Below, in pieces: positions 34,114-42,115 of a DNA stretch of 64,000 bases. The stretch is taken from NCBI GenBank assembly GCA_964561605.1, contig CAZLQD010000047.1:31680-95679 (forward strand), in the 5' to 3' direction. The notes beneath the pieces are model-generated. The model was not told the DNA's origin. It saw nothing but the letters and a program-made list of their open reading frames with translations, and searched no databases. This DNA comes from JALUZX01 sp964561605 (GTDB lineage: Bacteria; Planctomycetota; UBA1135; JALUZX01). Every line of letters begins with the position of its first letter. The stretch's first letter is position 1. A program made the position numbers and the translations under genes.

Positions 34114-34308
34114 TCAAGAACCTCCGCCGCAGCGGCCGCTCCATCCGCCATGGTGCCAGCCGCCGTGGCCGAAACGCCCGCCGGGGCCGAAACCGCCCGG
34201 TCCGGCCGTGCCGGCCCGAAGGGTCCAGCCTTCCCGGCTTTCCAGGGAAGGCCTCTCGAAAGGCCTCCTGGCCTTCCTCTCAGGATTCGAGTTCGTCTTC
34301 TTCTCCAT
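34114..34308 (-). CDS. candidate modified-peptide precursor 2 (Gly/His/Trp-rich)
   Basis: 64 residues, preceded by a near-perfect AAAGGAGG site 9 nt before the ATG. The leader contains RRPFERPSLESREGWTLR (F17-x-x-P20-x-L22) and then G33-T34-A35-G36, sharing RRPF, the Pro/Leu pattern, Trp-(Ser/Thr)-Leu-Arg and Thr-Ala-Gly with precursor 1. The 29-residue core is Gly/His/Trp-rich (FGHGGWHHGGWSGRCGGGS at the end) with a single Cys60 and a C-terminal Ser64. There is no Asp or Glu in the core. The strong ribosome site and own terminator suggest high expression, as expected for a precursor. Confidence 0.72.
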   Translation of the reverse strand: MEKKTNSNPERKARRPFERPSLESREGWTLRAGTAGPGGFGPGGRFGHGGWHHGGWSGRCGGGS

Positions 34309-34457
34309 GGTAGGGAACCTCCTTTCCTTTCCCCCAAGATCTGGGTGGGTGACGGCGGAATCTCCTCCAGGCATCCAGGGGAACGCCCCCTTCGCTCAGA
34401 GGAAGAATAGCCCGGTCCGGAAAAAGAGGCGGCGAAGGGAAAAAAAATTCTTTCCCC

Positions 34458-35057
34458 CTAGGCCTTCCTGTCTCCGGGAGAGGCGTTCCGGGGGGGCCTT
34501 TTCCTCTCCGGGACGGGAGGGGGGTTGGTGGGGTCCTCCAGGTCGGCCGTGAAGATCTGGCGCAGGGGCTTCATGCCCAAGGCCCGGGCGAAGGCCTCGG
34601 CCGGCCGGTTCCCCAGGGCCACCGAGCCGGCGATCCGCCTGGCCCGGACTTTGGCGGCCCAGTTGCGGACCGCCCGGGCCAGGGCCCGGCCTCCGTCCAG
34701 GGTCCGGGCCTTGCGGGTCAGGTAGACGTCTTCCACCCAGATGGAGCGGAAGGGAAGGAGGAGGGGCCTGGGCCGGGGAAGGCCCAGGATCTTCCGGAGG
34801 GGATGGGGTCTGGCGGCGGGGCCGAAGACCACCTGCTGGAAGGCCAGGAGGTATCCTTCGATCCGATCCTCCACCTGGAAGACCAGGAGAAGGGCCTCCT
34901 TGCTCTTGATGAACTGGGCCAGGAGGGGCTCCCAGTCCCCTTCGACGGGGACGAGGAAGGGATCCCGCCGGCACTCCATGGCCAGGCTCCTGGAGAAGAG
35001 CTCCTTCAACCTGGGAATGTCTTCCTTGACGGCGATACGGACGGCGTACTCCACCAT
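34458..35057 (-). CDS. GNAT-family acetyltransferase
   Basis: 199 residues from the ATG at 35057 (GGAGG site). GNAT features: an N-terminal AVRIAVKEDIPRLKELF strand-helix, the central strand IWVEDVYLTRKART, an acetyl-CoA loop region RTLDGGRALARAVRNWA, then VALGNRPAEAFARALGMKPL. The substrate is unknown. It is upstream of precursor 2 on the same strand and divergent from the B2-type protease, so it may acetylate the peptide, for instance at the new N-terminus. This is inference from position. Confidence 0.78.
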   Translation of the reverse strand: MVEYAVRIAVKEDIPRLKELFSRSLAMECRRDPFLVPVEGDWEPLLAQFIKSKEALLLVFQVEDRIEGYLLAFQQVVFGPAARPHPLRKILGLPRPRPLLLPFRSIWVEDVYLTRKARTLDGGRALARAVRNWAAKVRARRIAGSVALGNRPAEAFARALGMKPLRQIFTADLEDPTNPPPVPERKRPPRNASPGDRKA

Positions 35058-35154
35058 GGCCTGGATACCTCCGGTCCAGGAACATAGGGCCTTCCCCCTT
35101 TCGGCCCAAGGAAGATTCCCTCTGCCGGGGGAGGCGAGCCGATAGGATGGACCT

Positions 35155-35646
35155 ATGGGGCGAAGACGGCGCAAGTGGAAGCGCAGGCTCGGCCGGCTCC
35201 TGGATCCCGCCATGTGGGGCCTGGGGCTCTGGACACTTTGGGCCACCTTGAGGCTCGCCGGGTTCCGGGAGGGCCGTTCCCTGGAGGACCTCACCCTCCC
35301 CTGGGAGGAGGAGCGGGGCCGCCTCCCTGCCCGGCCCCTGAAGGAGGGAGATCTTTCTCTCCCCCGGTTCCTGGCCGGGCTTCCCCTCTTCTTCTATCCC
35401 CTCTTCCCCAAGACCTGCCTGCGCCGCTCCCTGGTCCTCTACCGCCACCTGGTCCGGCTGGGGAAGGATCCCGAACTCTGGGTGGGAGTCCGAAAGGACG
35501 GGGGGGACCTGGCGGGACACGCCTGGGTCGTCCTGGAGGGGAAACCTGTAGGAGAGAGGCCCGCCGCCCTGGAAGTCTTTTCGCCGATCCTGGTCCTCCG
35601 CCGGGGAAGGACCTCTCCCGCCCGGGGCGGGGCCTCAGACGTGTGA
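35155..35646 (+). CDS. lasso B2-type transglutaminase-fold protease
   Basis: 163 residues, basic N-terminus. The C-terminal domain is that of lasso biosynthesis B2 proteins (Transglut_core3): Cys88 in KTCLRRSLVLYRHL, then LWVGVRKDGGDLAGHAWVVL with His122. The third acid of the triad is less clear; Glu134 lies near the expected place. In lasso pathways this enzyme cuts off the leader after Thr-x, matching the Thr-Ala-Gly of both small peptides. It is transcribed away from the GNAT gene, with 97 bases between. The last 12 bases overlap the end of pyrB. Confidence 0.83.
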   Translation: MGRRRRKWKRRLGRLLDPAMWGLGLWTLWATLRLAGFREGRSLEDLTLPWEEERGRLPARPLKEGDLSLPRFLAGLPLFFYPLFPKTCLRRSLVLYRHLVRLGKDPELWVGVRKDGGDLAGHAWVVLEGKPVGERPAALEVFSPILVLRRGRTSPARGGASDV

Positions 35647-36654
35647 ACTCCTTCCGAAGGGATCGAGGATGTCCTTGTCGATCCCGAAGATCGTGGCCAG
35701 GATGGCCACCCGCATCCACATGCCGTTTCTTTCCTGGCGCCAGTATTTGGCCCTGGGATCGGTGTCCACGCCGGGATCCAGCTCGTTCCGCCTGGGGAGG
35801 GGGTGCATGATGATTGCGTTCTCGGGAAGGATCTCCAGGTGGCGGGGCTTGAAGGCGAACTTGTCGTAGTCCACCTGCTTGGATTCGCCCGCCTCGTCGT
35901 ACTCGTCCTGGAGCCGGGTCATGTAGACGGCGTCCACCTCGGGGAGGACCTCCTCCAGATTTTCGTTTTCCTTCCAGAGGATTCCGACCCTGTCCAGGAA
36001 GGCCTTGATGTCGTCCCCCATCCGCCTCGAGGGGGGCGCGACGAAGATCAGGCGGACCCCCTCGTAATTCTTCATGAGGTAACTCAGGGAGCGGACGGTC
36101 CTCCCCCTGGCGAGGTCGCCCACCATGGCGATGGTCTTCCCGTCGATCCCCCCCCTGTCCTTGAAGGAACGGTGAAGAGTATAGATGTCCAGGAGTGCCT
36201 GGGTGGGATGCTGGTCCTTGCCGCTCCCGGCGTTGATCACCGGGACGGGCCGGTCCGTCTTGTCCAGCATCTCGGCCGTCCTGTCGGCGAAGCCGGCGAT
36301 GGGGCTCCGCATGATGATCACGTCCACGTAGCTGGAGAAGGTCCGGATGGCGTCCTCCGGGCTCTCCCCCTTGAACTCCGAGGAAGTGGAGGGGTCTCGG
36401 ATTTCCGAGGTCCGGATTCCCAGGATGTGGCAGGCGCTCTGGAAGGAGAGGAAGGTCCTGGTGGAGGGCTGGGTGAAGTAGAGGATGGCCCGTTTGTTGG
36501 AGAGCAGGCTCTGGAGGTAGTCCGCTCCTTCCTTGACCTTGGCCACCTTGCGGATCCTCGTGGTGAGATCGCAGAGGCGGTCCAGGAGAGGCCTGTCGAA
36601 TTGCTGCGCCTTGAGGACGTGGTAGAGGGGTCCGCGGCTTTCGGTCTTTCCCAT
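35635..36654 (-). CDS. pyrB: aspartate carbamoyltransferase
   Basis: 339 residues from the ATG at 36654 (GAGGAA site). Carbamoyl-phosphate loop QPSTRTFLSF (about 65-74), HPTQALLDIYTL and the aspartate-site MHPLPRRNELD are all present. It catalyses the first committed step of pyrimidine synthesis. It is about 30 residues longer than E. coli PyrB, like the longer catalytic chains of some bacteria. No pyrI or dihydroorotase gene is adjacent. Confidence 0.92.
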   Translation of the reverse strand: MGKTESRGPLYHVLKAQQFDRPLLDRLCDLTTRIRKVAKVKEGADYLQSLLSNKRAILYFTQPSTRTFLSFQSACHILGIRTSEIRDPSTSSEFKGESPEDAIRTFSSYVDVIIMRSPIAGFADRTAEMLDKTDRPVPVINAGSGKDQHPTQALLDIYTLHRSFKDRGGIDGKTIAMVGDLARGRTVRSLSYLMKNYEGVRLIFVAPPSRRMGDDIKAFLDRVGILWKENENLEEVLPEVDAVYMTRLQDEYDEAGESKQVDYDKFAFKPRHLEILPENAIIMHPLPRRNELDPGVDTDPRAKYWRQERNGMWMRVAILATIFGIDKDILDPFGRSSHV

Positions 36655-36761
36655 GGTTCCTCGCTCCATCGAGCCAAAGGCCGGGCCCCGCCCCGGCGCG
36701 GGGGTCATTCTATAGAGGAAATCCTCGACCCCGGCAACCTTCCCCGTCACCATGCCCCCCC

Positions 36762-38744
36762 ATGGTCGAGATCCTCCTCTACCTGGTGGCGGCGAATCTC
36801 CTCCTCGTGGTGGCCATCCTGGTCTCCCGGGGAAGGGCCGGGAAGCCCCACACCCTGGCCATGGGGGCGACCCTCCTCCTTACCATCTGGTTGCTCCAGA
36901 CGGGACGGACCTCGGGGCCCCTGGCCCTGGTTCCCCTGGTGCTTTTTTCTCTCCTCCTGCTTCTTCCCGCCCTTTTCTCCTGGCTGTTACGGTGGGCGGG
37001 GAGGTTCCAGTTCTACCGCCTCGCCTCCTGGCTCTCCCTGGCAGTGGACCTCCTCCTCCTCAGGCCGCCCCAGGGGACGGCCCGGACCTACCGGGCCCTG
37101 GCGGGGATCCAGGCGGGCAAGGCCGAGGAGGTCCTCCGGGAGTACCGGGCGAAGCTGGAGGAGGCCGGGACTTTCGAGGAGAAGGCCCTCCTGGCCAGGC
37201 AGATCCTTCCCCTCCTGGCCAAGGCGGGAAGGTTCGAGGAGGTGGTGGAGATCTTCCAGGCTCCCTGGGCCTGGACGCCCAGCCCCTGGGAACCCATGGG
37301 GGCCATCCTGGCCAGGGCCCTGGCCGAGCTGGGCCGGTACCAAGAGATGGTCCAGGTGGTGCAGACCCTGGAAGAGGGGCCTGCCGCCGAGGACCTCCAG
37401 GCCCGGGGGTGGCTGGACATGGCCCGGCTGGTCTTCCTCGCCTGCCTTGGAGAGGCGGAGGTCCTGGAAGAGTTGCTCCGGCCCTCCTCCAGTTTCGCCG
37501 AGGAGTTGCCCAGGCCCCTGGTCCGGGAGTGGCTGGAGAAGGCCCGGGCCTTCCGGAAGGCTCCTCCCCTCTCCAGGGAGGATCTCCCGCCGGGGCTCAG
37601 GGAAAAGGTCCTCACCCAGGCCCGCCAGAGTGCTTCCATGCCTCGTTCCCTGGGCCTGGGGCCTGGGATCGCCCCGGTGACGACCCTGCTTTGCCTGGCC
37701 ATCCTGGCCTTCTACTTCTGGTCCGAGGCCCTTGGGGGGGCGACGAATCCCTGGGCCCTGGTGAGGCTCGGGGCCCTCTTCTCCTGGGAGGACATGGCCC
37801 GCTCCCCCTGGAAGCTCCTTTCCACCATGTTCCTCCACTTCGGTCCGGTCCACTTGGGGGTGAACCTGCTCGCCCTGTGGCTTTTCGGGAGGCTGGCCGA
37901 GCAGGCCTTCGGGGCTCTCCGCTACTCGGCCATCTACCTGGTGAGCGGCCTGGTGGGAGGGATCCTGAGCCTCTCCCTTGGGGATCCGGGGATCCGGGTG
38001 GGCGCCTCGGGGGCCATCCTGGGGGTGATCGGGGCGGCGACCCTTCTCTTCTCCACGAGCCGGCCCGGCAGGCCCTGGCCCCAGGCCTGGCGCAAGCAGG
38101 TCTTCCTGGGGCTCTTTCTCACTTTGGCGGGGACGGTGGCCTTCGGTCTCTTCTTCCCGGAGGTGGACAACATGGCCCACCTGGGGGGAGCCCTTGCGGG
38201 AATGGTCGTGGCGGCCTTCCTCAGGGGTGGGTCCCGGGAGGAGAGAGCCGCCGGAAGGGGGAAGAGGGCGGGTAAGGTCCTGGCCGGAGGGGCCTTGCTC
38301 CTCTTGTTCCTTTCGGTCCCGGTCTTCTCGGCCCGTTACGATCCCTTCCATAGCCCCTGGCCCCGGGAGAGGGCCCTGGGGCTGTCCATGAGGCCGCCCC
38401 CCTGGTGGGTGGAATTCCCGCCGGAGGACAAGGCCCCGGGAGAAAAGAAAAAACTCCTCCTGGGGATTCCTGGTGCCAGCGTCGCAAGGCTCTGGTGGGA
38501 GGACAGGCCGGACATCCGGAGCCTCTTCCTGCCGCCCCAAGGAAAGGACTCCCTCTTTCCTCCGTCCTGGCGCGGAGGGCCCGTGCGGCCGGAGGATCTC
38601 CCCCGGGGGGAGAAGGCCTTCGCCTTCGCAAGAGAGATGGGGGGGAGATTGCTGAGAATGGAATTCCTGGTGAAGGAGGAGGTCCTTCCCCGGGAGACGA
38701 GGGCCCTGGCCCGCTTTCTTCGCTCCATCCGCCTGGAGAAGTAG
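36762..38744 (+). CDS. rhomboid protease with helical insertion and C-terminal domain
   Basis: 660 residues. Residues 1-95 hold about three membrane segments. Residues 100-290 form an Ala/Glu/Leu-rich region of TPR-like helices. The rhomboid core (about 305-500) has HFGPVHLGVNLLALWLFG, catalytic Ser416 in VGASGAILG and His473 in NMAHLGGALAG. A tail of about 150 soluble residues follows. It is much larger than typical rhomboids; the helical insert may recruit substrates. It starts about 100 nt from the pyrB start in the opposite direction. Confidence 0.88.
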   Translation: MVEILLYLVAANLLLVVAILVSRGRAGKPHTLAMGATLLLTIWLLQTGRTSGPLALVPLVLFSLLLLLPALFSWLLRWAGRFQFYRLASWLSLAVDLLLLRPPQGTARTYRALAGIQAGKAEEVLREYRAKLEEAGTFEEKALLARQILPLLAKAGRFEEVVEIFQAPWAWTPSPWEPMGAILARALAELGRYQEMVQVVQTLEEGPAAEDLQARGWLDMARLVFLACLGEAEVLEELLRPSSSFAEELPRPLVREWLEKARAFRKAPPLSREDLPPGLREKVLTQARQSASMPRSLGLGPGIAPVTTLLCLAILAFYFWSEALGGATNPWALVRLGALFSWEDMARSPWKLLSTMFLHFGPVHLGVNLLALWLFGRLAEQAFGALRYSAIYLVSGLVGGILSLSLGDPGIRVGASGAILGVIGAATLLFSTSRPGRPWPQAWRKQVFLGLFLTLAGTVAFGLFFPEVDNMAHLGGALAGMVVAAFLRGGSREERAAGRGKRAGKVLAGGALLLLFLSVPVFSARYDPFHSPWPRERALGLSMRPPPWWVEFPPEDKAPGEKKKLLLGIPGASVARLWWEDRPDIRSLFLPPQGKDSLFPPSWRGGPVRPEDLPRGEKAFAFAREMGGRLLRMEFLVKEEVLPRETRALARFLRSIRLEK

Positions 38745-38844
38745 GTCCGGGCCTGCGGTGATCCCCGCCGGCCTGGACCGGAGGGAGCGAATCCCGGCCC
38801 CTCGAAGAAAGGGATCCCCGGCTGCCGATGCATGGAAAAGGAAA

Positions 38845-38873
38845 GGCCGGTTCCCCCGGCGGGGGAACCGGCC
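38845..38873 (-). terminator. terminator of the porin gene
   Basis: Perfect 13-base inverted repeat (38845-38857 / 38861-38873, arm GGCCGGTTCCCCC) with a 3-base loop. On the minus strand it is followed by TTTCCTTTTCC. It lies 29 nt after the porin stop. Confidence 0.75.
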
Positions 38874-38901
38874 TCGATGGTCTCGAAGGTCCGGAGCTTC
38901 C

Positions 38902-40215
38902 TCAGAAGCGCATCTGGAACTGGGCGGCGATGCCCGTGTCCTGCACCTTGGGGAGGTCCGTGCCGGAGTGGAGGTTGGGATCGAGGATCCTGTAGTTCCC
39001 TTCCACGGAAATCTTCACGTTCTGGCCGGCGAAGTAGTGGGTGAAGCCAAGGGAGACCTCCGTCACGTCACCCCTCGTCCAGGCGGTGGGGGAGGTGAGG
39101 AAGTAGTCCTTGATTTCGTAGGCGCCGGTCAGTTGGGCGTTGGGATCGTCCAGCTTGATGTAGCCGTACCGGGCGGCGATTTCGTTCTGGCCGTCGAAGT
39201 TGTAGGCCCCCAGGACGTACCAGCCCCAGGACTTGGAGTCCGGGTTTCCGCCGGAGCCGTCCTCGTTCCTCCAGAAGTAGGAGGTCTGGCCGTAGAAGCC
39301 CATTCCCTTCACGGCGAAGTCCACTTCGGTGCTGAGGACCTGGTCCGAATTGGCGGCGGCCGATTCGGGGTCGTAGAGCACGGCGGCGCCGAGAGAGGCG
39401 TTGAAGGGGGCGTCGGGAGCGACGTTGCCCTCGGCGTAGGTGAAGTGCTCCATGAAGTCGTACCAGACGCGGGCCACGCCCATGGACCCGTTGGTGTTCC
39501 TGGTCCGGTCCTCGCCCCTGCCGTTGTAGGCGCCCACCATGAAGTTGAACTGGTTGTTCAGGAAGGCACCCTGGACCACGCCGCCGATGGAACGGGCGTA
39601 CCCGAAGTTCCTTTCGACCACGCTGGGATAGATGAAGATGCGGGCCCAGCCGGCGTCGTAGATCCCGCGGCCGAAACCGGTCTTGTACTGGCCGATACGG
39701 AAGTAGAGCGAGTCACCGCCCTTCTCGCCCCAGAAGCGGTACTGGAGCCACATGTCCTTCAAGGGCCGGCGGGTGGCGGTGTTGTAATCCGAGGGATCGA
39801 TCTCGAACTTGTACCGGAACTGGTCGCCGTTGATGAAGCCCTGGGCGATCAGGCGGGTCATGACGATATCGAAAGTGGAGATATCCTCGTCGGAGTTTCC
39901 GGCGTTGGTGTTCTGCCGGCGATCGTCGTCGTAGTTGGTGAAGAAGTAGGCCGTGCGGACCCAGCCGCAGAAGCGGAGGCTGTACTTCTTGTCCCTCGTG
40001 GTGAAGGAGACGCCCTTACCTGGGAGACATTCCATGGAAGATCCGGTTTCCAGGATTTCCTGCCGAGGGGGCTGGAGCTCGGCGGGAGTCGTCATTTCCC
40101 CCGGCGAGGGATGGAGGGACTCGGGAAGGGTCCATTCCTCCCCGCCCCCCGTGGCGAAGACCGGGGCGGCTGCCCCGAGAGAGAACGCCGCGATCGAAAG
40201 CAAGAATCTCTTCAT
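38902..40215 (-). CDS. phosphate-selective-type outer-membrane porin
   Basis: 437 residues from the ATG at 40215 (GGAGGAA site). Signal peptide ends APVFA. The mature protein is rich in alternating aromatic strands (LYFRIGQYKTGFGRGIYDAG, ISVEGNYRIL) and ends in Phe (FQMRF), as outer-membrane beta-barrels do. The pattern fits the OprO/OprP family. It probably allows passage of phosphate or other small anions. A 6-base inverted repeat, TTGCCG/CGGCAA at 40262-40278, lies about 47 nt upstream and could be a control site. Confidence 0.8.
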   Translation of the reverse strand: MKRFLLSIAAFSLGAAAPVFATGGGEEWTLPESLHPSPGEMTTPAELQPPRQEILETGSSMECLPGKGVSFTTRDKKYSLRFCGWVRTAYFFTNYDDDRRQNTNAGNSDEDISTFDIVMTRLIAQGFINGDQFRYKFEIDPSDYNTATRRPLKDMWLQYRFWGEKGGDSLYFRIGQYKTGFGRGIYDAGWARIFIYPSVVERNFGYARSIGGVVQGAFLNNQFNFMVGAYNGRGEDRTRNTNGSMGVARVWYDFMEHFTYAEGNVAPDAPFNASLGAAVLYDPESAAANSDQVLSTEVDFAVKGMGFYGQTSYFWRNEDGSGGNPDSKSWGWYVLGAYNFDGQNEIAARYGYIKLDDPNAQLTGAYEIKDYFLTSPTAWTRGDVTEVSLGFTHYFAGQNVKISVEGNYRILDPNLHSGTDLPKVQDTGIAAQFQMRF

Positions 40216-40422
40216 AAGGTTCCTCCAGTCGTCTGAGACAAGAACGGAGAAGAAAGACCTATTGCCGTCCTCCGGCAACCACTACCCAACCTTGGGCACG
40301 GCAAGAAGTTAGGGGGTCCCGGGAAGAGAGACAACAAGAAAAAATCTAGTTCTGGCTCCTTTTTTCCCCCTCACCTTAGGATTGTGGGGCAGGCCTCGCC
40401 TTCCGAGGCCGGGAGGAAACCC

Positions 40423-42072
40423 ATGAACAACCCTCGTCTCGCCTTGGGCGTCGATTTCGGGACAGAATCGGCCCGGGCCCTGCTCGTTCGGATTCCGGAC
40501 GGGGAGACCCTGGCCACCTCGACTTTTCTTTACTCTCACGGGGTGATGGAGGAGGCCCTTCCCGACGGGACCCCCCTTCCCGAGGATTTCGCCCTCCAGG
40601 CTCCCGGGGACTACCTGGAGGCCCTGGAGGAGACGGTGAGAGAGGTGATGCGGGAGGCCGGGGCCGGGCCTTCCGACGTGGTGGGGATCGGGATCGATTT
40701 CACCGCCTGCACGCCTCTCCCGGTCCTTCGCGACGGAACTCCCCTTTGCGAACTCCCGGAGTTCGCGAAAGAGCCCCACGCCTGGGTGAAGCTCTGGAAG
40801 CACCACGGGGCCGTGAAAGAAGCCGCCGACCTGAATCGTGCCTTCCGGGAAGCCGGGGCGAAGTGGACCGAACGCTACGGAGGGGCCCTGAACCTGGAGT
40901 GGATCTTTCCCAAGATGCTCGAGACCTGGCGCCAGGCGCCCCGGGTCCTGGAGAAGGCACACCGCTTCCTGGAGGCCTCGGACTGGGTGGTCTGGCGACT
41001 CACGGGAAAGGAGAGCCGGGGAAGTTGCGCCGCCGGCTACAAAGGGTGCTGGCTCGGAGACGGATATCCTCCCGGAGAACAGCTCGAGAGGGCCGATCCC
41101 GCCCTTCCCGGCCTGGTGGACCGCCTCCTGGGAAAGGAATTCGTCCCTCCCGGCAAGGCCGCAGGGGGACTTCTTCCGGAGTGGGCGGAAAGGCTGGGCC
41201 TGGCACCGGGGACTCCCGTGAGCGCCCCCATCATCGACGCCCACGCCGCGGTCCCGGGTTGCGGCGTGGGCGAACCGGGGAAGATGGTGATCATCCTCGG
41301 CACTTCGGGGTGCCACATGATGCTGGGAGAGAAGGAGGTCCTCGTCCCGGGGATCCAGGGCGTGGTCTGGGAGGGCATCCTTCCCGGCTTCTACGGTTAC
41401 GAAGCGGGGCAGGCCGCCATGGGGGATCTCTTCGCCTGGTTCGCGAAGAACGCCCTCCCCGCGGCGTATTCGGCCGAGGCCGGGAAGCGCTCCCTGCCTC
41501 CTCTCTCCCTGATGGAGGAGAAGGCGAGGGCCGTCTCTCCCGGGAAGACGGGCCTGGTCGTCCTGGACTGGTGGAACGGAAACAGGAGCATTCTCATCGA
41601 TCCCGAGCTGAAGGGTCTGGTCGTGGGTTTCCACATGGGAACCAGGCCGGAACACCTCTTCCGGGCCCTCCTGGAGGGAGCCGCTTTCGGGACCAGGGTG
41701 ATCCTGGATCACTTCCAGGAACACGGACTTCCCGTGACGGAAGTGGTGACCACCGGGGGGATCGCCGGCAAGAACACACTCTTCCTCCAGATCCTGGCGG
41801 ACGTGACGGGCCGGACCATCCACGTGGCCCGGACCGACCAGGCCTGCGCCCTGGGGGCCGCCGTCTGCGGGGCCGCCGCCGCCGGGGAGGACCGGGGAGG
41901 TTTCCCCGACGTGGCCCGGGCCGCCCGGGCCCTGGCTGGGGCGCCCCGGGCCTCCTTCCATCCCGAAGAGGGGGCCCGGGCGGCGTACGAGGAGGTTTTC
42001 GGCCTCTACATGGAACTCCACGACCATTTCGGCCGGGGCGGGTCGGACCTCATGAAGCGGATACCCAGGTGA
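40423..42072 (+). CDS. araB: ribulokinase
   Basis: 549 residues from the ATG at 40423 (GGAGGAAA site). FGGY-kinase fold: LALGVDFGTESARALLVR at the N-terminus, GIGIDFTACTPLPV, and the C-terminal VTTGGIAGKNTLFLQILAD with ALGAAVCGA. The whole pattern fits AraB, which phosphorylates L-ribulose. No araA, araD or transporter lies nearby, so sugar specificity is inferred from sequence alone. Confidence 0.88.
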   Translation: MNNPRLALGVDFGTESARALLVRIPDGETLATSTFLYSHGVMEEALPDGTPLPEDFALQAPGDYLEALEETVREVMREAGAGPSDVVGIGIDFTACTPLPVLRDGTPLCELPEFAKEPHAWVKLWKHHGAVKEAADLNRAFREAGAKWTERYGGALNLEWIFPKMLETWRQAPRVLEKAHRFLEASDWVVWRLTGKESRGSCAAGYKGCWLGDGYPPGEQLERADPALPGLVDRLLGKEFVPPGKAAGGLLPEWAERLGLAPGTPVSAPIIDAHAAVPGCGVGEPGKMVIILGTSGCHMMLGEKEVLVPGIQGVVWEGILPGFYGYEAGQAAMGDLFAWFAKNALPAAYSAEAGKRSLPPLSLMEEKARAVSPGKTGLVVLDWWNGNRSILIDPELKGLVVGFHMGTRPEHLFRALLEGAAFGTRVILDHFQEHGLPVTEVVTTGGIAGKNTLFLQILADVTGRTIHVARTDQACALGAAVCGAAAAGEDRGGFPDVARAARALAGAPRASFHPEEGARAAYEEVFGLYMELHDHFGRGGSDLMKRIPR

Positions 42073-42115
42073 AGACGTTCCTGCCCCGACGGAAGGGGAG
42101 GATGGGCGGGGGGCC

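Noticed and set aside
32391..35646. Calling the peptide locus a true lasso peptide cluster
   Set aside because: No asparagine-synthetase-like cyclase is present and neither core has Asp or Glu at ring positions 7-9.
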